From: UBA285 sp049970695 | GTDB taxonomy: Archaea; Thermoproteota; Thermoprotei_A; Sulfolobales; Desulfurococcaceae | NCBI GenBank assembly: GCA_049970695.1 | Contig: JBMFML010000009.1 | Location: 1 to 52,252 of the forward strand | Reading direction: 5' to 3' | DNA: 52,252 bases | Part shown: positions 33,627-41,382 of the stretch, piece after piece | Layout of the letters: the number at the start of each line of letters is the position of its first letter | How positions within the stretch are numbered: the first letter of the stretch is position 1 | Notes under the pieces: model-generated | Told to the model about the DNA's origin: nothing | What the model saw: only the letters and a program-made list of their open reading frames with translations | Databases searched by the model: none | Program-made: the position numbers and the translations under genes

Positions 33627-34607
33627 ATGGTTAAGGCCCTCATAGTCCATGGAGGAGCAGGAGCGTGGAGGCTCAGGCCCGGCGTTGAGAAGTCTATTGA
33701 AGCAGCCAGAACTTGCGCCAAGCGCGGCTGGGAAGTACTCGAGGCCGGTGGCAGCGCGCTAGATGCTGTTGTGGAGGCCGTTAAATGCATGGAGGACTCT
33801 GGGTACTTGAACGCGGGCTATGGATCCGTCTTGAACCTCCTCGGCGAGAGGGAGCTAGACGCCGGCTTAATGACCTCCAGCGGCCTCCTGGGCGCTGTAG
33901 CCGGCGTCAAGGCCACTAGAAACCCTATACTGCTTGCCAGACTTGTCGCGGAGAAGACCCCGCACGTGCTCTTAGCTGGAGAAGGCGCTGATAGGCTTGC
34001 AGTACTCAGCGGGCTGCCGCCGCTGCCACCCCCACCACAACACGTAGTAGAGAGGTACAGAGAAGCGCTGAAGAAGCTCGTTGAAGAAGAGCCAGCGGAC
34101 TCTTACTTCAAGGGAATAAGAGGCTTCGTGGTCAACAACAAGGCTTACTACGAGCTCGTGAAGAGCATGGCTGCGGCTTTTGATACCGTGGGTGCCGTGG
34201 CAGTGGATGACAGCGGATTACTGGCGAGCGCTACAAGCACTGGCGGTGTGATACTAAAGCTGCCGGGGAGAGTCGGCGACACGCCAATACCTGGAGCCGG
34301 GTTCTACGCAACCAGCAATATTGCCTGCAGCGCTACTGGAATAGGAGAGTACATTATAAGGGCTATGCCGTGCATGAGGCTAGACCTCGAGTACTCGGTG
34401 AGCGGCTCGCTCGAAGAAGCCCTGGCAAGAGTTCTCGAGCACGTTAATAGAGCAGTTGGCACGAACACGATGGGGTTCATAGCAGTAGACAAGAAAGGCC
34501 GTGTGGGCTACGCCTACAACACGGAGGCAATGCTCGTGGCCCACGTCGTGGATGGGGAGGCCAGGGCATACTTGAAGCCAGAGCCTAGAGTGGCTGTTTT
34601 GAGTTGA
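33627..34607 (+). CDS. Isoaspartyl peptidase/plant-type L-asparaginase (Ntn hydrolase)
   Basis: 326 residues. The N-terminal VHGGAGAWR and DAVVEAVKCMEDSGYLNAGYGSVLN belong to the alpha subunit. The self-cleavage site is before Thr in FDTVGAVAVDD, giving the N-terminal nucleophile of the beta subunit. GGVILKLPGRVGDTPIPGAG and ATGIGEYIIR are the substrate-site strands. It should hydrolyse isoaspartyl peptides and asparagine, useful for protein repair or peptide catabolism at high temperature. ATG 33627 is the start. Its stop overlaps the TTG of the HAD gene. Confidence 0.9.
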   Translation: MVKALIVHGGAGAWRLRPGVEKSIEAARTCAKRGWEVLEAGGSALDAVVEAVKCMEDSGYLNAGYGSVLNLLGERELDAGLMTSSGLLGAVAGVKATRNPILLARLVAEKTPHVLLAGEGADRLAVLSGLPPLPPPPQHVVERYREALKKLVEEEPADSYFKGIRGFVVNNKAYYELVKSMAAAFDTVGAVAVDDSGLLASATSTGGVILKLPGRVGDTPIPGAGFYATSNIACSATGIGEYIIRAMPCMRLDLEYSVSGSLEEALARVLEHVNRAVGTNTMGFIAVDKKGRVGYAYNTEAMLVAHVVDGEARAYLKPEPRVAVLS

Positions 34608-35182
34608 AGAGCGAGTGCACTTTAATAGTAGACATAGACGGCACACTAATACCTGTCCTAGTAGACTTCGAGGAGCTCAGAGCAAGAATCCGCAGGCTCC
34701 TCGGAGTAGACCACCCGCTGAGGCCACTTGGAGAGAGCATAGAGTCCCTCGACGTGAGTACAGAGCTGAAGAAAGAAGCGTGGAGCCTAATTGAAAAGGC
34801 CGAGGAAGAGTCGCTGTCCAGGCTCAACCCCCACGAGCTCGAGGATAATGCCAGGGCAGTTGTAAAGGCCGTGGAGAAGGGGGCAGCGGTGGTTTTCGTC
34901 ACTATGCGCAGCTCCAAGACAGCCTCCAAGATTCTCGAGGCGCTAGGCCTCCATAGAGTAGCCAGGAGCGTTGTAACCAGAGACGTAGCGGCGTCCAGAA
35001 TTGGGCAGTTGAGGTACGTCGTTAACACGGGGCTTGCGAGAGGCAGAGTGGTCTTTCTAGGGGATACGCCGTATGACGAGCAAGCAGCGAGAGCCCTTTC
35101 CATAGAATTTTTGAAAGTCGAGAACTACAAAATGCTGCAACACGCAGTTGAAAAGGCACTCGAAATCTGCGGACTTGCCTGA
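34604..35182 (+). CDS. HAD superfamily hydrolase
   Basis: 192 residues with the HAD motifs in order: DIDGTLI (motif I nucleophile Asp), VTMRSS (motif II Thr), a Lys in the cap-to-core region, and FLGDTPYDEQAA (motif III/IV acids). A small helical cap lies between motifs I and II. Likely a phosphatase; substrate unknown. It starts at TTG overlapping the asparaginase stop (TTGA), so the two are translationally coupled. Confidence 0.8.
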   Translation: MKSECTLIVDIDGTLIPVLVDFEELRARIRRLLGVDHPLRPLGESIESLDVSTELKKEAWSLIEKAEEESLSRLNPHELEDNARAVVKAVEKGAAVVFVTMRSSKTASKILEALGLHRVARSVVTRDVAASRIGQLRYVVNTGLARGRVVFLGDTPYDEQAARALSIEFLKVENYKMLQHAVEKALEICGLA

Positions 35183-35189
35183 GGCTTTC

Positions 35190-35975
35190 TCACAAGACAG
35201 CGCTAGGCTCTTCGGTGTAGTAGTCTTCGCCCCCTGCTACGACTCTCTGTATCGCCGCGTACAGGTCGTCAAACCCCTCTCCAGTGACATTTGAAACAGC
35301 AACGTAGTCGAAAACCAGCAGCTTTTCCAAGATGCTCTCGACTTCATGCGTCTCCCAGATAAGCCTCGCAGAAGCCTCTTCAGCCACTTTCGAGGCAAGG
35401 AGCTCTGGGTCCTCCAGCATTTCAATGGTTTTCGAGGCGGTATCAGGCTCCAGCAGGTCTACCTTGGTCAACACGTTTATCTGCGGGAGCCCGAGCCTCG
35501 CGTGCGTTGAAGCTGCCAGTAGCAGTGCGGAAAAGAGGTTTGAGGGGCTTGAAGCATACGTCGCGTCTACTAGGAAGAGGGCAACTGCTTTGGCGTTTCC
35601 AATCAGGGCTTTGAGGACGAGCGGGCCGGCCTGCCTAAAAGCGAATATCTCCATCTGGCCGGGCGTGTCTATTATCACGTAGTTCGACTTGTAGCTCCAC
35701 ACTTCTTCAACTATCTCCTCTATGTTTGCGAGCAGCATGTCTATCGAGGCTATTAAAGCCCCATTGGGCCCTAACCCTGTTTTTCTCATCAATTCCCTGG
35801 CGTCAACGTAGTCCCTCACGTCTACGTCTGGCTCGTAGGGCAGGTCTTCGACAGCTGGATCCAAGTTGACTAGCGTGGCATCGAGCTGGTGACTACTCAA
35901 GTACGTGTGGAGCACGCTGGCGAGGGAGGTCTTGCCGCTACCCGCAGTCCCCAAGACCACTACGAAGTACGGCAC
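35190..35975 (-). CDS. GPN-loop GTPase
   Basis: 261 residues. Walker A is GTAGSGKTS, the hallmark Gly-Pro-Asn loop is in LGPNGALI, DTPGQMEIF is the G3 region and NVLTKVDLL the G4. Archaeal and eukaryotic GPN GTPases act as homodimers and in eukaryotes help RNA polymerase assembly; the archaeal role is not settled. Six nt separate it from the AmrS-like gene upstream, with which it is probably co-transcribed. Confidence 0.9.
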   Translation of the reverse strand: MPYFVVVLGTAGSGKTSLASVLHTYLSSHQLDATLVNLDPAVEDLPYEPDVDVRDYVDARELMRKTGLGPNGALIASIDMLLANIEEIVEEVWSYKSNYVIIDTPGQMEIFAFRQAGPLVLKALIGNAKAVALFLVDATYASSPSNLFSALLLAASTHARLGLPQINVLTKVDLLEPDTASKTIEMLEDPELLASKVAEEASARLIWETHEVESILEKLLVFDYVAVSNVTGEGFDDLYAAIQRVVAGGEDYYTEEPSAVL

Positions 35976-35982
35976 TTAGGCG

Positions 35983-37074
35983 TCACCAAAATAGGCTTCT
36001 TAAACCCACTCCGTGGAACTCCCCGCGGAAGTTGAGCTTGTAGCCGCAGTTCGGGCACTTGAAGTCGTCTAGGAGCCTCCACCTCGTTATGAAAAAGCCC
36101 CTCCTCTCGACTACCAGCGTGCCGCAGCGAGGGCAATAGGTGTTTTCGAGCCTGTGCCCCCAGACGTTGCCTATGTAGACGTGCTTTAGCCCCTCTTCCA
36201 TTGCCACTTTCGCTAGCTTTTCGAGAGTCTCTACCGGGGTTGGCGGGAGGTCTTGGAGCAGGTAGTCTGGGTGGAACCTGAGGAGGTGGAAGGGGGTTTC
36301 TTCGCCGAGGTTTTCCACAATCCACTTCGCCAGCTTTCTGACGTCCTCTGGCTTGTCGCCTACTTCTGGTACAACGAGGTTTGTTACTTCAATCCACCAG
36401 TTCTGCTTCTTCATCTCTAAGAGGCTGTCAAATATCGGCTCGGGATCTGGTACTCCCATGTACTTCTTATAAAACTCGGCGTTGCCCCCTCCCTTGAAGT
36501 CTACGGTTGCAGCGTCGATGTAGCCTCCTATTTCCCGGATAGCCTCTGGCGTCATGTAGCCGTTAGTGACAATAGTGTTGAAGAGCCCCGCTTTCTTGGC
36601 GAGCTTTGCCGTGTCGTACATGAACTCGTAGAATACCGTTGGCTCGTTGTAGGTGTAGCTAATTCCGTGGCTGCCGCTCTTCTTTGCTTCTTCGACGACT
36701 TCTTCGGGCTCGTAGGGCTCTCCGAAGACACCATCTCTCCTGCTCTGGCTCAAAACCCAGTTATCGCAGAACTTGCAGTAGAAGTTGCAGCCGGCTGTTG
36801 ATATCGAGAAGACTGCCGCGCCCGGGTGGAAGTGCATCAGCGGCTTCTTCTCAATGGGGTCCACATTGGCTGCCGTGAGTAGCCCGTAGACCAGCGTGTA
36901 CAGCTTTCCTTCGTGGTTGTACCTGACTCCACAGGCTCCATACGCGCCGGGGACTATTACACAGCGCCTGTGGCACAAGTCGCAGACTACTCTGCCGCCA
37001 CCCGCCTCTCTCCAGAACATAGCTGGCTTAACGCCGGGCCTGCTCGCGTCAAAGGAGCTCTTCAGCTTATACAC
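35983..37074 (-). CDS. amrS: AmmeMemoRadiSam-system radical SAM protein (AmrS-like)
   Basis: 363 residues. An N-terminal Cys-rich stretch (CDLCHRRCVIVPGAYGACGVR) is followed by the radical SAM cluster CNFYCKFCDNW, then SYTYNEPTVFYEF, TVDFKGG and FHPDYLLQD. A C-terminal zinc ribbon (CPRCG...CPNCG) ends the protein. AmrS is the archaeal relative of pyruvate-formate-lyase activase; partners MEMO1 and AMMECR1 are not in this window. GTG 37074 lies about at the transcription start predicted from the shared TATA box at 37095-37103. Confidence 0.87.
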   Translation of the reverse strand: MYKLKSSFDASRPGVKPAMFWREAGGGRVVCDLCHRRCVIVPGAYGACGVRYNHEGKLYTLVYGLLTAANVDPIEKKPLMHFHPGAAVFSISTAGCNFYCKFCDNWVLSQSRRDGVFGEPYEPEEVVEEAKKSGSHGISYTYNEPTVFYEFMYDTAKLAKKAGLFNTIVTNGYMTPEAIREIGGYIDAATVDFKGGGNAEFYKKYMGVPDPEPIFDSLLEMKKQNWWIEVTNLVVPEVGDKPEDVRKLAKWIVENLGEETPFHLLRFHPDYLLQDLPPTPVETLEKLAKVAMEEGLKHVYIGNVWGHRLENTYCPRCGTLVVERRGFFITRWRLLDDFKCPNCGYKLNFRGEFHGVGLRSLFW

Positions 37075-37094
37075 GGCTGAGAGGCACCTCAGCT

Positions 37095-37103
37095 CTATAT
37101 AAC
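37095..37103. promoter_or_regulatory. Single palindromic TATA box shared by two divergent genes
   Basis: CTATATAAC reads as GTTATATAG on the other strand. Distances place starts near 37072 on the minus strand and 37124-37127 on the plus strand, both next to the GTG starts. One TBP site could therefore serve amrS and prs in opposite directions. Confidence 0.5.
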
Positions 37104-37126
37104 CTCTTTTACTCCGTTATATCCCT

Positions 37127-38047
37127 GTGAGGGTGTGCTCGTTGGTCGTCCTCGTACCCCTGCCCGGGTTTGAGGCAGGCGCTTTGCTTGCTTCTAGGCT
37201 CGAGGCAGCACTACTCAGAGTATCTGAAAAGGCGTTTCCGGACGGAGAGCTCTACGTGAGGATTGAAGACTACGATAAGCTCAGCGGCGAAGACGTCGTA
37301 GTAGCCTCCACGCTCTACCCAGAGCAGCTGGAAAAGCTCTTCAAGACGCTAATTCTCATCAACGCCGCTAAGAGCAATGGGGCAAAGCGCGTAGTGGCCT
37401 ACGTGGCCTACCTGGCCTACGCCAGGCAAGACAAGGTCTTCCTCCCAGGAGAGCCTGTTTCTGCCTGCGTAGTCTCGAAGGCCCTAAGGACTAGTGGAGC
37501 AGATGCCCTGGTAGTTGTCGACGCTCACAGCCCCCGCGCTCTGGAGTGCTTCGAGGGGCCTGTAGCCAATGTCGCCGTATCCCACGTCCTCGTTGGAGCT
37601 GCCTTGAAGTACCTCGAAGACCCCGTTGTCATAGCACCTGACAAGGGGGCTCTCGAGAGGGCTGAGTATGCGGCTAAGCACTACGGCCTAGACTACGACT
37701 ACCTCATTAAGCAGAGAGACAGAGTCACGGGAGAAGTCTCGTACGTGCCGCGAGAAGTCAGCGTGAAGAACAGGGACGTAGTGATAGTTGACGACATAAT
37801 AAGCACCGGGGGGACGATTGCAGAGGCTTCTAGAGTCCTGCTCAGGAGCGGTGCGCGGCGCATTGCTGTTGCAGCATCCCACGGCCTGCTGGTAGGCGAG
37901 GCGCTTAGAAAGCTGGAGTCCTCGGGCGTGGCTAAAGTAGTGCTCGGCAATACTCTAATGACGAGGCACGAGCACCCCCTCGTCGAGTACGTAGACGTAA
38001 CCCCCGTGGTTGCAGAAGAGTTGAAGAGGCTGCTTAAGCCGAGTTGA
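37127..38047 (+). CDS. prs: Ribose-phosphate pyrophosphokinase
   Basis: 306 residues. FPDGELYVRI, AARQD-type YARQDKVF (flexible loop) and the phosphoribosyl-binding VVIVDDIISTGGTIAEA with its two Asp are present, as are DAHSPRALE and IAPDKGALERAE. It makes PRPP from ribose 5-phosphate and ATP for nucleotides, His and Trp. GTG 37127 is next to the predicted transcription start; GTG 37133 is possible. The stop TGA overlaps the TTG of the methyltransferase gene. Confidence 0.93.
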   Translation: MRVCSLVVLVPLPGFEAGALLASRLEAALLRVSEKAFPDGELYVRIEDYDKLSGEDVVVASTLYPEQLEKLFKTLILINAAKSNGAKRVVAYVAYLAYARQDKVFLPGEPVSACVVSKALRTSGADALVVVDAHSPRALECFEGPVANVAVSHVLVGAALKYLEDPVVIAPDKGALERAEYAAKHYGLDYDYLIKQRDRVTGEVSYVPREVSVKNRDVVIVDDIISTGGTIAEASRVLLRSGARRIAVAASHGLLVGEALRKLESSGVAKVVLGNTLMTRHEHPLVEYVDVTPVVAEELKRLLKPS

Positions 38048-39024
38048 AGCAGAAGACATACTTCCTGCTGAGAGGAGACAACGAGCACCTGGCGCGCGGA
38101 GAGCTGAGAGCGCTCCTCGAGCTGCACTCCGTAGAACCCAGGCTAGAGTGCTACACAATGCTGTGCATCTCGAGTGCCAGCAGCGAGGTAGCGGTCGAGG
38201 TTGTCTCGAGAGCAGGCTACATCAAAGAAGCCGGTGTAGTGCTCGGAGTATTTGACGCGTATTCCCCCAGCGACGCGCGGGAAGCCGGCGCGCTCTTGGA
38301 CCACAAGGCGCACGTCTCAGTGCTGAAGTCCACGGTCTCGGCTGAAGCGGTCCGAGAGTTCGTCGAGAGGGCTGGACTAGTGCACAGGTACGGGGGCTTG
38401 CCGGAGAATAGGCTCGTGTTCACAGACGGCCTGGCCATAGCAGCTGTAAAGCTGGCTGAGCAAGACACTAGGGGCATGGCCCTCAGGGCCTCGCAGAGGC
38501 CTTTTAAGCGGAGCATAGCACTGACACCCGAAGTCGCGAGGGCCCTCGTGAACCTGGCGAGAGCGCGCAGAGGCAGCCTGCTCCTCGACCCCTTTGCGGG
38601 CACGGGTACTGTGCTCTTAGAGGCCTGGTCTATGGGCATCAGGGGCCTAGCCGTAGACGTCGACTGGGAGCTCGTCAAGGGCATGAGGGAAAACTTCGCG
38701 TTTTTCAAAGCCAACGTAATACCAGTAATTGGAGACTCGAGGCAGCTTAGCTACGTCGAAGTAGACCACGTAGCAACGGACTTGCCGTACGGCAGGGGCG
38801 CCAGTACTCACGGTGTAGAGATAAGAGGGCTTTACAAGGAGTTCTTTGAAAAGCTCTCAGAGTACTTGTCGAAGAAGGGGTATGCGAGCTTCATGGCCCC
38901 CCTCTGGCTGGAGGAGTACGTGAACGAGCAGCTGGACCTCCACGGCTTCAGGCTCGTGGGGAGGTATTACGACTACGTCCACAGCGGGCTTACGAGGGTT
39001 ATCAGCGTGGTGACGCGGGCTTGA
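38044..39024 (+). CDS. tRNA (guanine10-N2)-methyltransferase, Trm-G10/Trm11 type
   Basis: 326 residues. The N-terminal half is a THUMP-like alpha/beta region (FLLRGDNEHLARGELRALL, EAVREFVERAGLVHRYGG). The C-terminal Rossmann methyltransferase has the SAM site LLLDPFAGTGTVLLEA and the catalytic ATDLPYGRGAS in place of the usual DPPYG. It should methylate N2 of G10 in tRNA. The first Pro of DPPY is Leu here. TTG 38044 overlaps the prs stop and its own stop overlaps the RNase Z start. Confidence 0.85.
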   Translation: MKQKTYFLLRGDNEHLARGELRALLELHSVEPRLECYTMLCISSASSEVAVEVVSRAGYIKEAGVVLGVFDAYSPSDAREAGALLDHKAHVSVLKSTVSAEAVREFVERAGLVHRYGGLPENRLVFTDGLAIAAVKLAEQDTRGMALRASQRPFKRSIALTPEVARALVNLARARRGSLLLDPFAGTGTVLLEAWSMGIRGLAVDVDWELVKGMRENFAFFKANVIPVIGDSRQLSYVEVDHVATDLPYGRGASTHGVEIRGLYKEFFEKLSEYLSKKGYASFMAPLWLEEYVNEQLDLHGFRLVGRYYDYVHSGLTRVISVVTRA

Positions 39025-39770
39025 ACGCAAGGATATACTTTCTCGGAACGGGGGCAGCAATGCCTGTTTTGAGGTCTCTCCCATGCATAGCCCTGAAAGT
39101 AGACTCCAACATATACCTCTTTGACGTTGGAGAGGGCTGCCAGTCATCAATGTTCAGGACTGGGCTGAGCCCCCTGAAGGTAAGGGCGGTGTTCATAACT
39201 CACGAGCATGGAGACCACTTCCTCGGGCTTCCAGGCCTACTCCAGACAATGACTCTCTCGAAGAGGACTGAGCAGCTGCACATCGTAGCGCCAAGGGGGC
39301 TCAAAGAAGCCCTTGCAAGCATGATGAAAGCCGGCTTTGCAAGACCGGGCTTTAAAGTAGAGCTAGTAGAGGCCTCGCCAGGCTTCACATTCGAAGACGG
39401 GAAGGTCGCTGTCACGGCGTTTAGAGTCAGCCACGTAGGAGAGTCCTACGGGTACCGAGTAGCCGTGGGCAAGAAGTCCATTTGCTACACAGGCGACACC
39501 CTACCCCTCGAGGCCACAATTGACAATTGCCGCGGAGTAGACGTGCTAATACACGATGCAACGTTCACTTCTAGAATGAGCGAGGAGGCGCGAGAACAGG
39601 GCCACTCAACAGCAGCCGATGCAGCCAGAATAGCGCTAGAGGCGGGGGCCAAGCTGCTCGTGCTATTTCACGTGAGCGCTAGGCATAGCGCTGAGGAGGT
39701 GTTTTTCGATGCCTACAGGTTCTTCAAGAACACTATTGTAGCGGAAGACGGGCTCGTACTCATCTTGTAG
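39021..39770 (+). CDS. rnz: Ribonuclease Z (tRNA 3' processing)
   Basis: 249 residues, metallo-beta-lactamase fold: FLGTGAAMP, then THEHGDHFLGLPGL with the zinc-binding HxHxDH, then SHVGESYGYRV, YTGDTLP, and HSTAADAAR and FHVSAR for the last ligands. The exosite arm is short and the whole is about 50 residues under the usual 300. It cleaves the tRNA 3' trailer before CCA addition, which fits the CCA enzyme some 1.6 kb on. TTG start overlaps the previous stop. Confidence 0.9.
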   Translation: MNARIYFLGTGAAMPVLRSLPCIALKVDSNIYLFDVGEGCQSSMFRTGLSPLKVRAVFITHEHGDHFLGLPGLLQTMTLSKRTEQLHIVAPRGLKEALASMMKAGFARPGFKVELVEASPGFTFEDGKVAVTAFRVSHVGESYGYRVAVGKKSICYTGDTLPLEATIDNCRGVDVLIHDATFTSRMSEEAREQGHSTAADAARIALEAGAKLLVLFHVSARHSAEEVFFDAYRFFKNTIVAEDGLVLIL

Positions 39771-39772
39771 AG

Positions 39773-40174
39773 CTACTCTTCTGGAGCCAGGTAGTCAATT
39801 AGCTTCTCTATTTCTTCCTCAGTGCCCTCGATTTCTACTCTCACTGGTCCTAGTGGAGATTCCTTGTCGCTGTCTACTAGAGATAGCTTGCCGACAAAGG
39901 CGGCTTGCTTGTGTAGTAGAATAGTGAGCGCGCCTCCTCGCCTGTACTTGTACAAGTAGCTCCTGAAAGCCGGCTCTACTTGCTGGGCCCTTGCCATGTT
40001 TCTCAGGGGCTCGAGGGACTCGATACTGCTCCCCCTGGCCCTGACAACCCTGTAGCCGCTGCCCAGTTCCTCGACTTCCACGGACTCCGGCTTTATGACG
40101 GAGAGAATCGCCTTCTTGACTTTCTCGAGGTCCTCGGTCGGCCTTACCTCGGCTTCAACGACAATGTTCACCAC
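39773..40174 (-). CDS. UPF0201 family protein
   Basis: 133 residues, matching the archaeal UPF0201 (DUF54) family: VEAEVRPTEDLEKVKKAIL and RSYLYKYRRGGALTILLHKQAAFVGKLSLV with ESPLGPVRVEIE. The fold resembles ribosomal L5-like RNA binders; the function is unknown. Its start overlaps the end of the UPF0200 gene by 20 nt. The two families are neighbours or fused in many archaea, suggesting a joint role. Confidence 0.87.
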   Translation of the reverse strand: MVNIVVEAEVRPTEDLEKVKKAILSVIKPESVEVEELGSGYRVVRARGSSIESLEPLRNMARAQQVEPAFRSYLYKYRRGGALTILLHKQAAFVGKLSLVDSDKESPLGPVRVEIEGTEEEIEKLIDYLAPEE

Positions 40175-40721
40175 GGCTCTCTACCAGGCTCCTGAGTACT
40201 CTCTTCGCCTCGCTCTTCGCCTCCTCCAGGGATCCCTCGTTAACTATCATGTAGTCTGCGAGTGCTATAACGCTTCCAAGCCCGAAGCCCAGCTCGACGA
40301 GGTCTCTCTTCAGGAAGTCCTCGTACGTGTTTGGGTCTCCTGGCCTCCTCCGTTCCAGGAGCCTCTTAAACCTGGTCCTCGGCGAGGCGTGAACAGCCAC
40401 TATGACAACTTCGCCAAACTTCCTGAAGACCCCCACTTCAGCTAGGCTCCTCACACCATCAATTAAAACCACGCAGGCGCCAGGTGCCTCCCTCTTCACT
40501 CTCTCAATAGTCCTTAGCGCAATTACATCCTCGCCGTGTTCCTCTCTCAAGTCGCGCGAGGTCTTCACCATCAACTCGGGGGTTATCATGCCATACCTCT
40601 TCAGGGTCTCCTCGCGCACGACGTCTCCCATCGTGAAGGCGGGTATTCCGAGCTCCCTCGCTGCTTCAACTACCACGCTCTTACCAGAGCCTGGCATGCC
40701 GGTTAAGAGCACGAAGAGCAC
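40155..40721 (-). CDS. UPF0200 family nucleotide kinase-like protein
   Basis: 188 residues with the P-loop GMPGSGKS, a MGDVVREE region, VVLIDGVRS and RRRPGDPNTYEDF. It resembles dephospho-CoA kinase and adenylate kinase folds, but the substrate of UPF0200 proteins is unproven. GTG 40721 is the start. Transcribed with the UPF0201 gene and divergent from thpR. Confidence 0.87.
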   Translation of the reverse strand: MLFVLLTGMPGSGKSVVVEAARELGIPAFTMGDVVREETLKRYGMITPELMVKTSRDLREEHGEDVIALRTIERVKREAPGACVVLIDGVRSLAEVGVFRKFGEVVIVAVHASPRTRFKRLLERRRPGDPNTYEDFLKRDLVELGFGLGSVIALADYMIVNEGSLEEAKSEAKRVLRSLVESRGEHCR

Positions 40722-40756
40722 TCGCCGACACCGAGCTGGCTATTATTCCCGGGAAG

Positions 40757-40765
40757 CTATATAAT
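40757..40765. promoter_or_regulatory. Near-palindromic TATA box between UPF0200 and thpR
   Basis: CTATATAAT, reading ATTATATAG on the other strand; suited to drive both genes, with starts near 40735 (minus) and 40787 (plus). Confidence 0.45.
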
Positions 40766-40802
40766 CAAGCAACGCTGATGCTAACCACGTGGTGGCCGCC
40801 TC

Positions 40803-41369
40803 TTGAGCGAGCTTGTGAGGACGTTTATCGCCGTTGAAGTCAAAAACCAGGAGGTGCTCAAGAAGCTCATTGAGGCGAGAAATGCCCTAGTCGCGACTGG
40901 CGCTGGCTTGAAGCCTGTTGAAGACGAAAACATACACTTAACGCTTAGGTTCATAGGCGAGATACCACAAGCGCTCGTCAGGGAGCTCTGCAACCAGATA
41001 TCTAGGCTGGAGTACAGGAAGTTCGATATGCACGTAAAGGGCATTGGAGCCTTTCCATCCCCACTCAGGCCGCGCGTTATTTGGGCTGGAGTAGAGGAGG
41101 GCTCCGAAGACCTGAAGAAGCTCCACGATATGATCGAGTCGATTGTGGCGAGGCTTGGAATACCCCGCGAGAAGGAGGAGTTCGTGCCCCACATAACGCT
41201 AGCCAGAGTTAAGGATCAGAGAGGCATTGACAAGCTGGTGAAGCTCATTGCCGAGATGTCTGGACTCGACTTCGGCTACACGCCGGTAGACGAAGTCTAC
41301 GTCAAGAAGAGCGTGCTAACGCCCAGGGGCCCAATTTACAGCAATCTCTGCAGCAAAAAGCTCTCGTGA
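40803..41369 (+). CDS. thpR: RNA 2',3'-cyclic phosphodiesterase (2'-5' RNA ligase family)
   Basis: 188 residues with the two HxT/S motifs of the 2H phosphoesterases: HLTLRFIG and HITLARV. Archaeal and bacterial members open 2',3'-cyclic phosphates and can join tRNA halves in vitro. TTG 40803 is the assigned start, with GTG 40815 as another option. Thirteen nt separate it from the CCA enzyme gene, so both are likely on one message devoted to tRNA ends. Confidence 0.9.
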   Translation: MSELVRTFIAVEVKNQEVLKKLIEARNALVATGAGLKPVEDENIHLTLRFIGEIPQALVRELCNQISRLEYRKFDMHVKGIGAFPSPLRPRVIWAGVEEGSEDLKKLHDMIESIVARLGIPREKEEFVPHITLARVKDQRGIDKLVKLIAEMSGLDFGYTPVDEVYVKKSVLTPRGPIYSNLCSKKLS

Positions 41370-41382
41370 TTAGTGGTGAGAA

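Noticed and set aside
34585..35103. 172-residue antisense frame over the HAD gene
   Set aside because: Ser/Leu/Thr-rich composition typical of a reverse-frame shadow; the plus-strand HAD motifs are clear.
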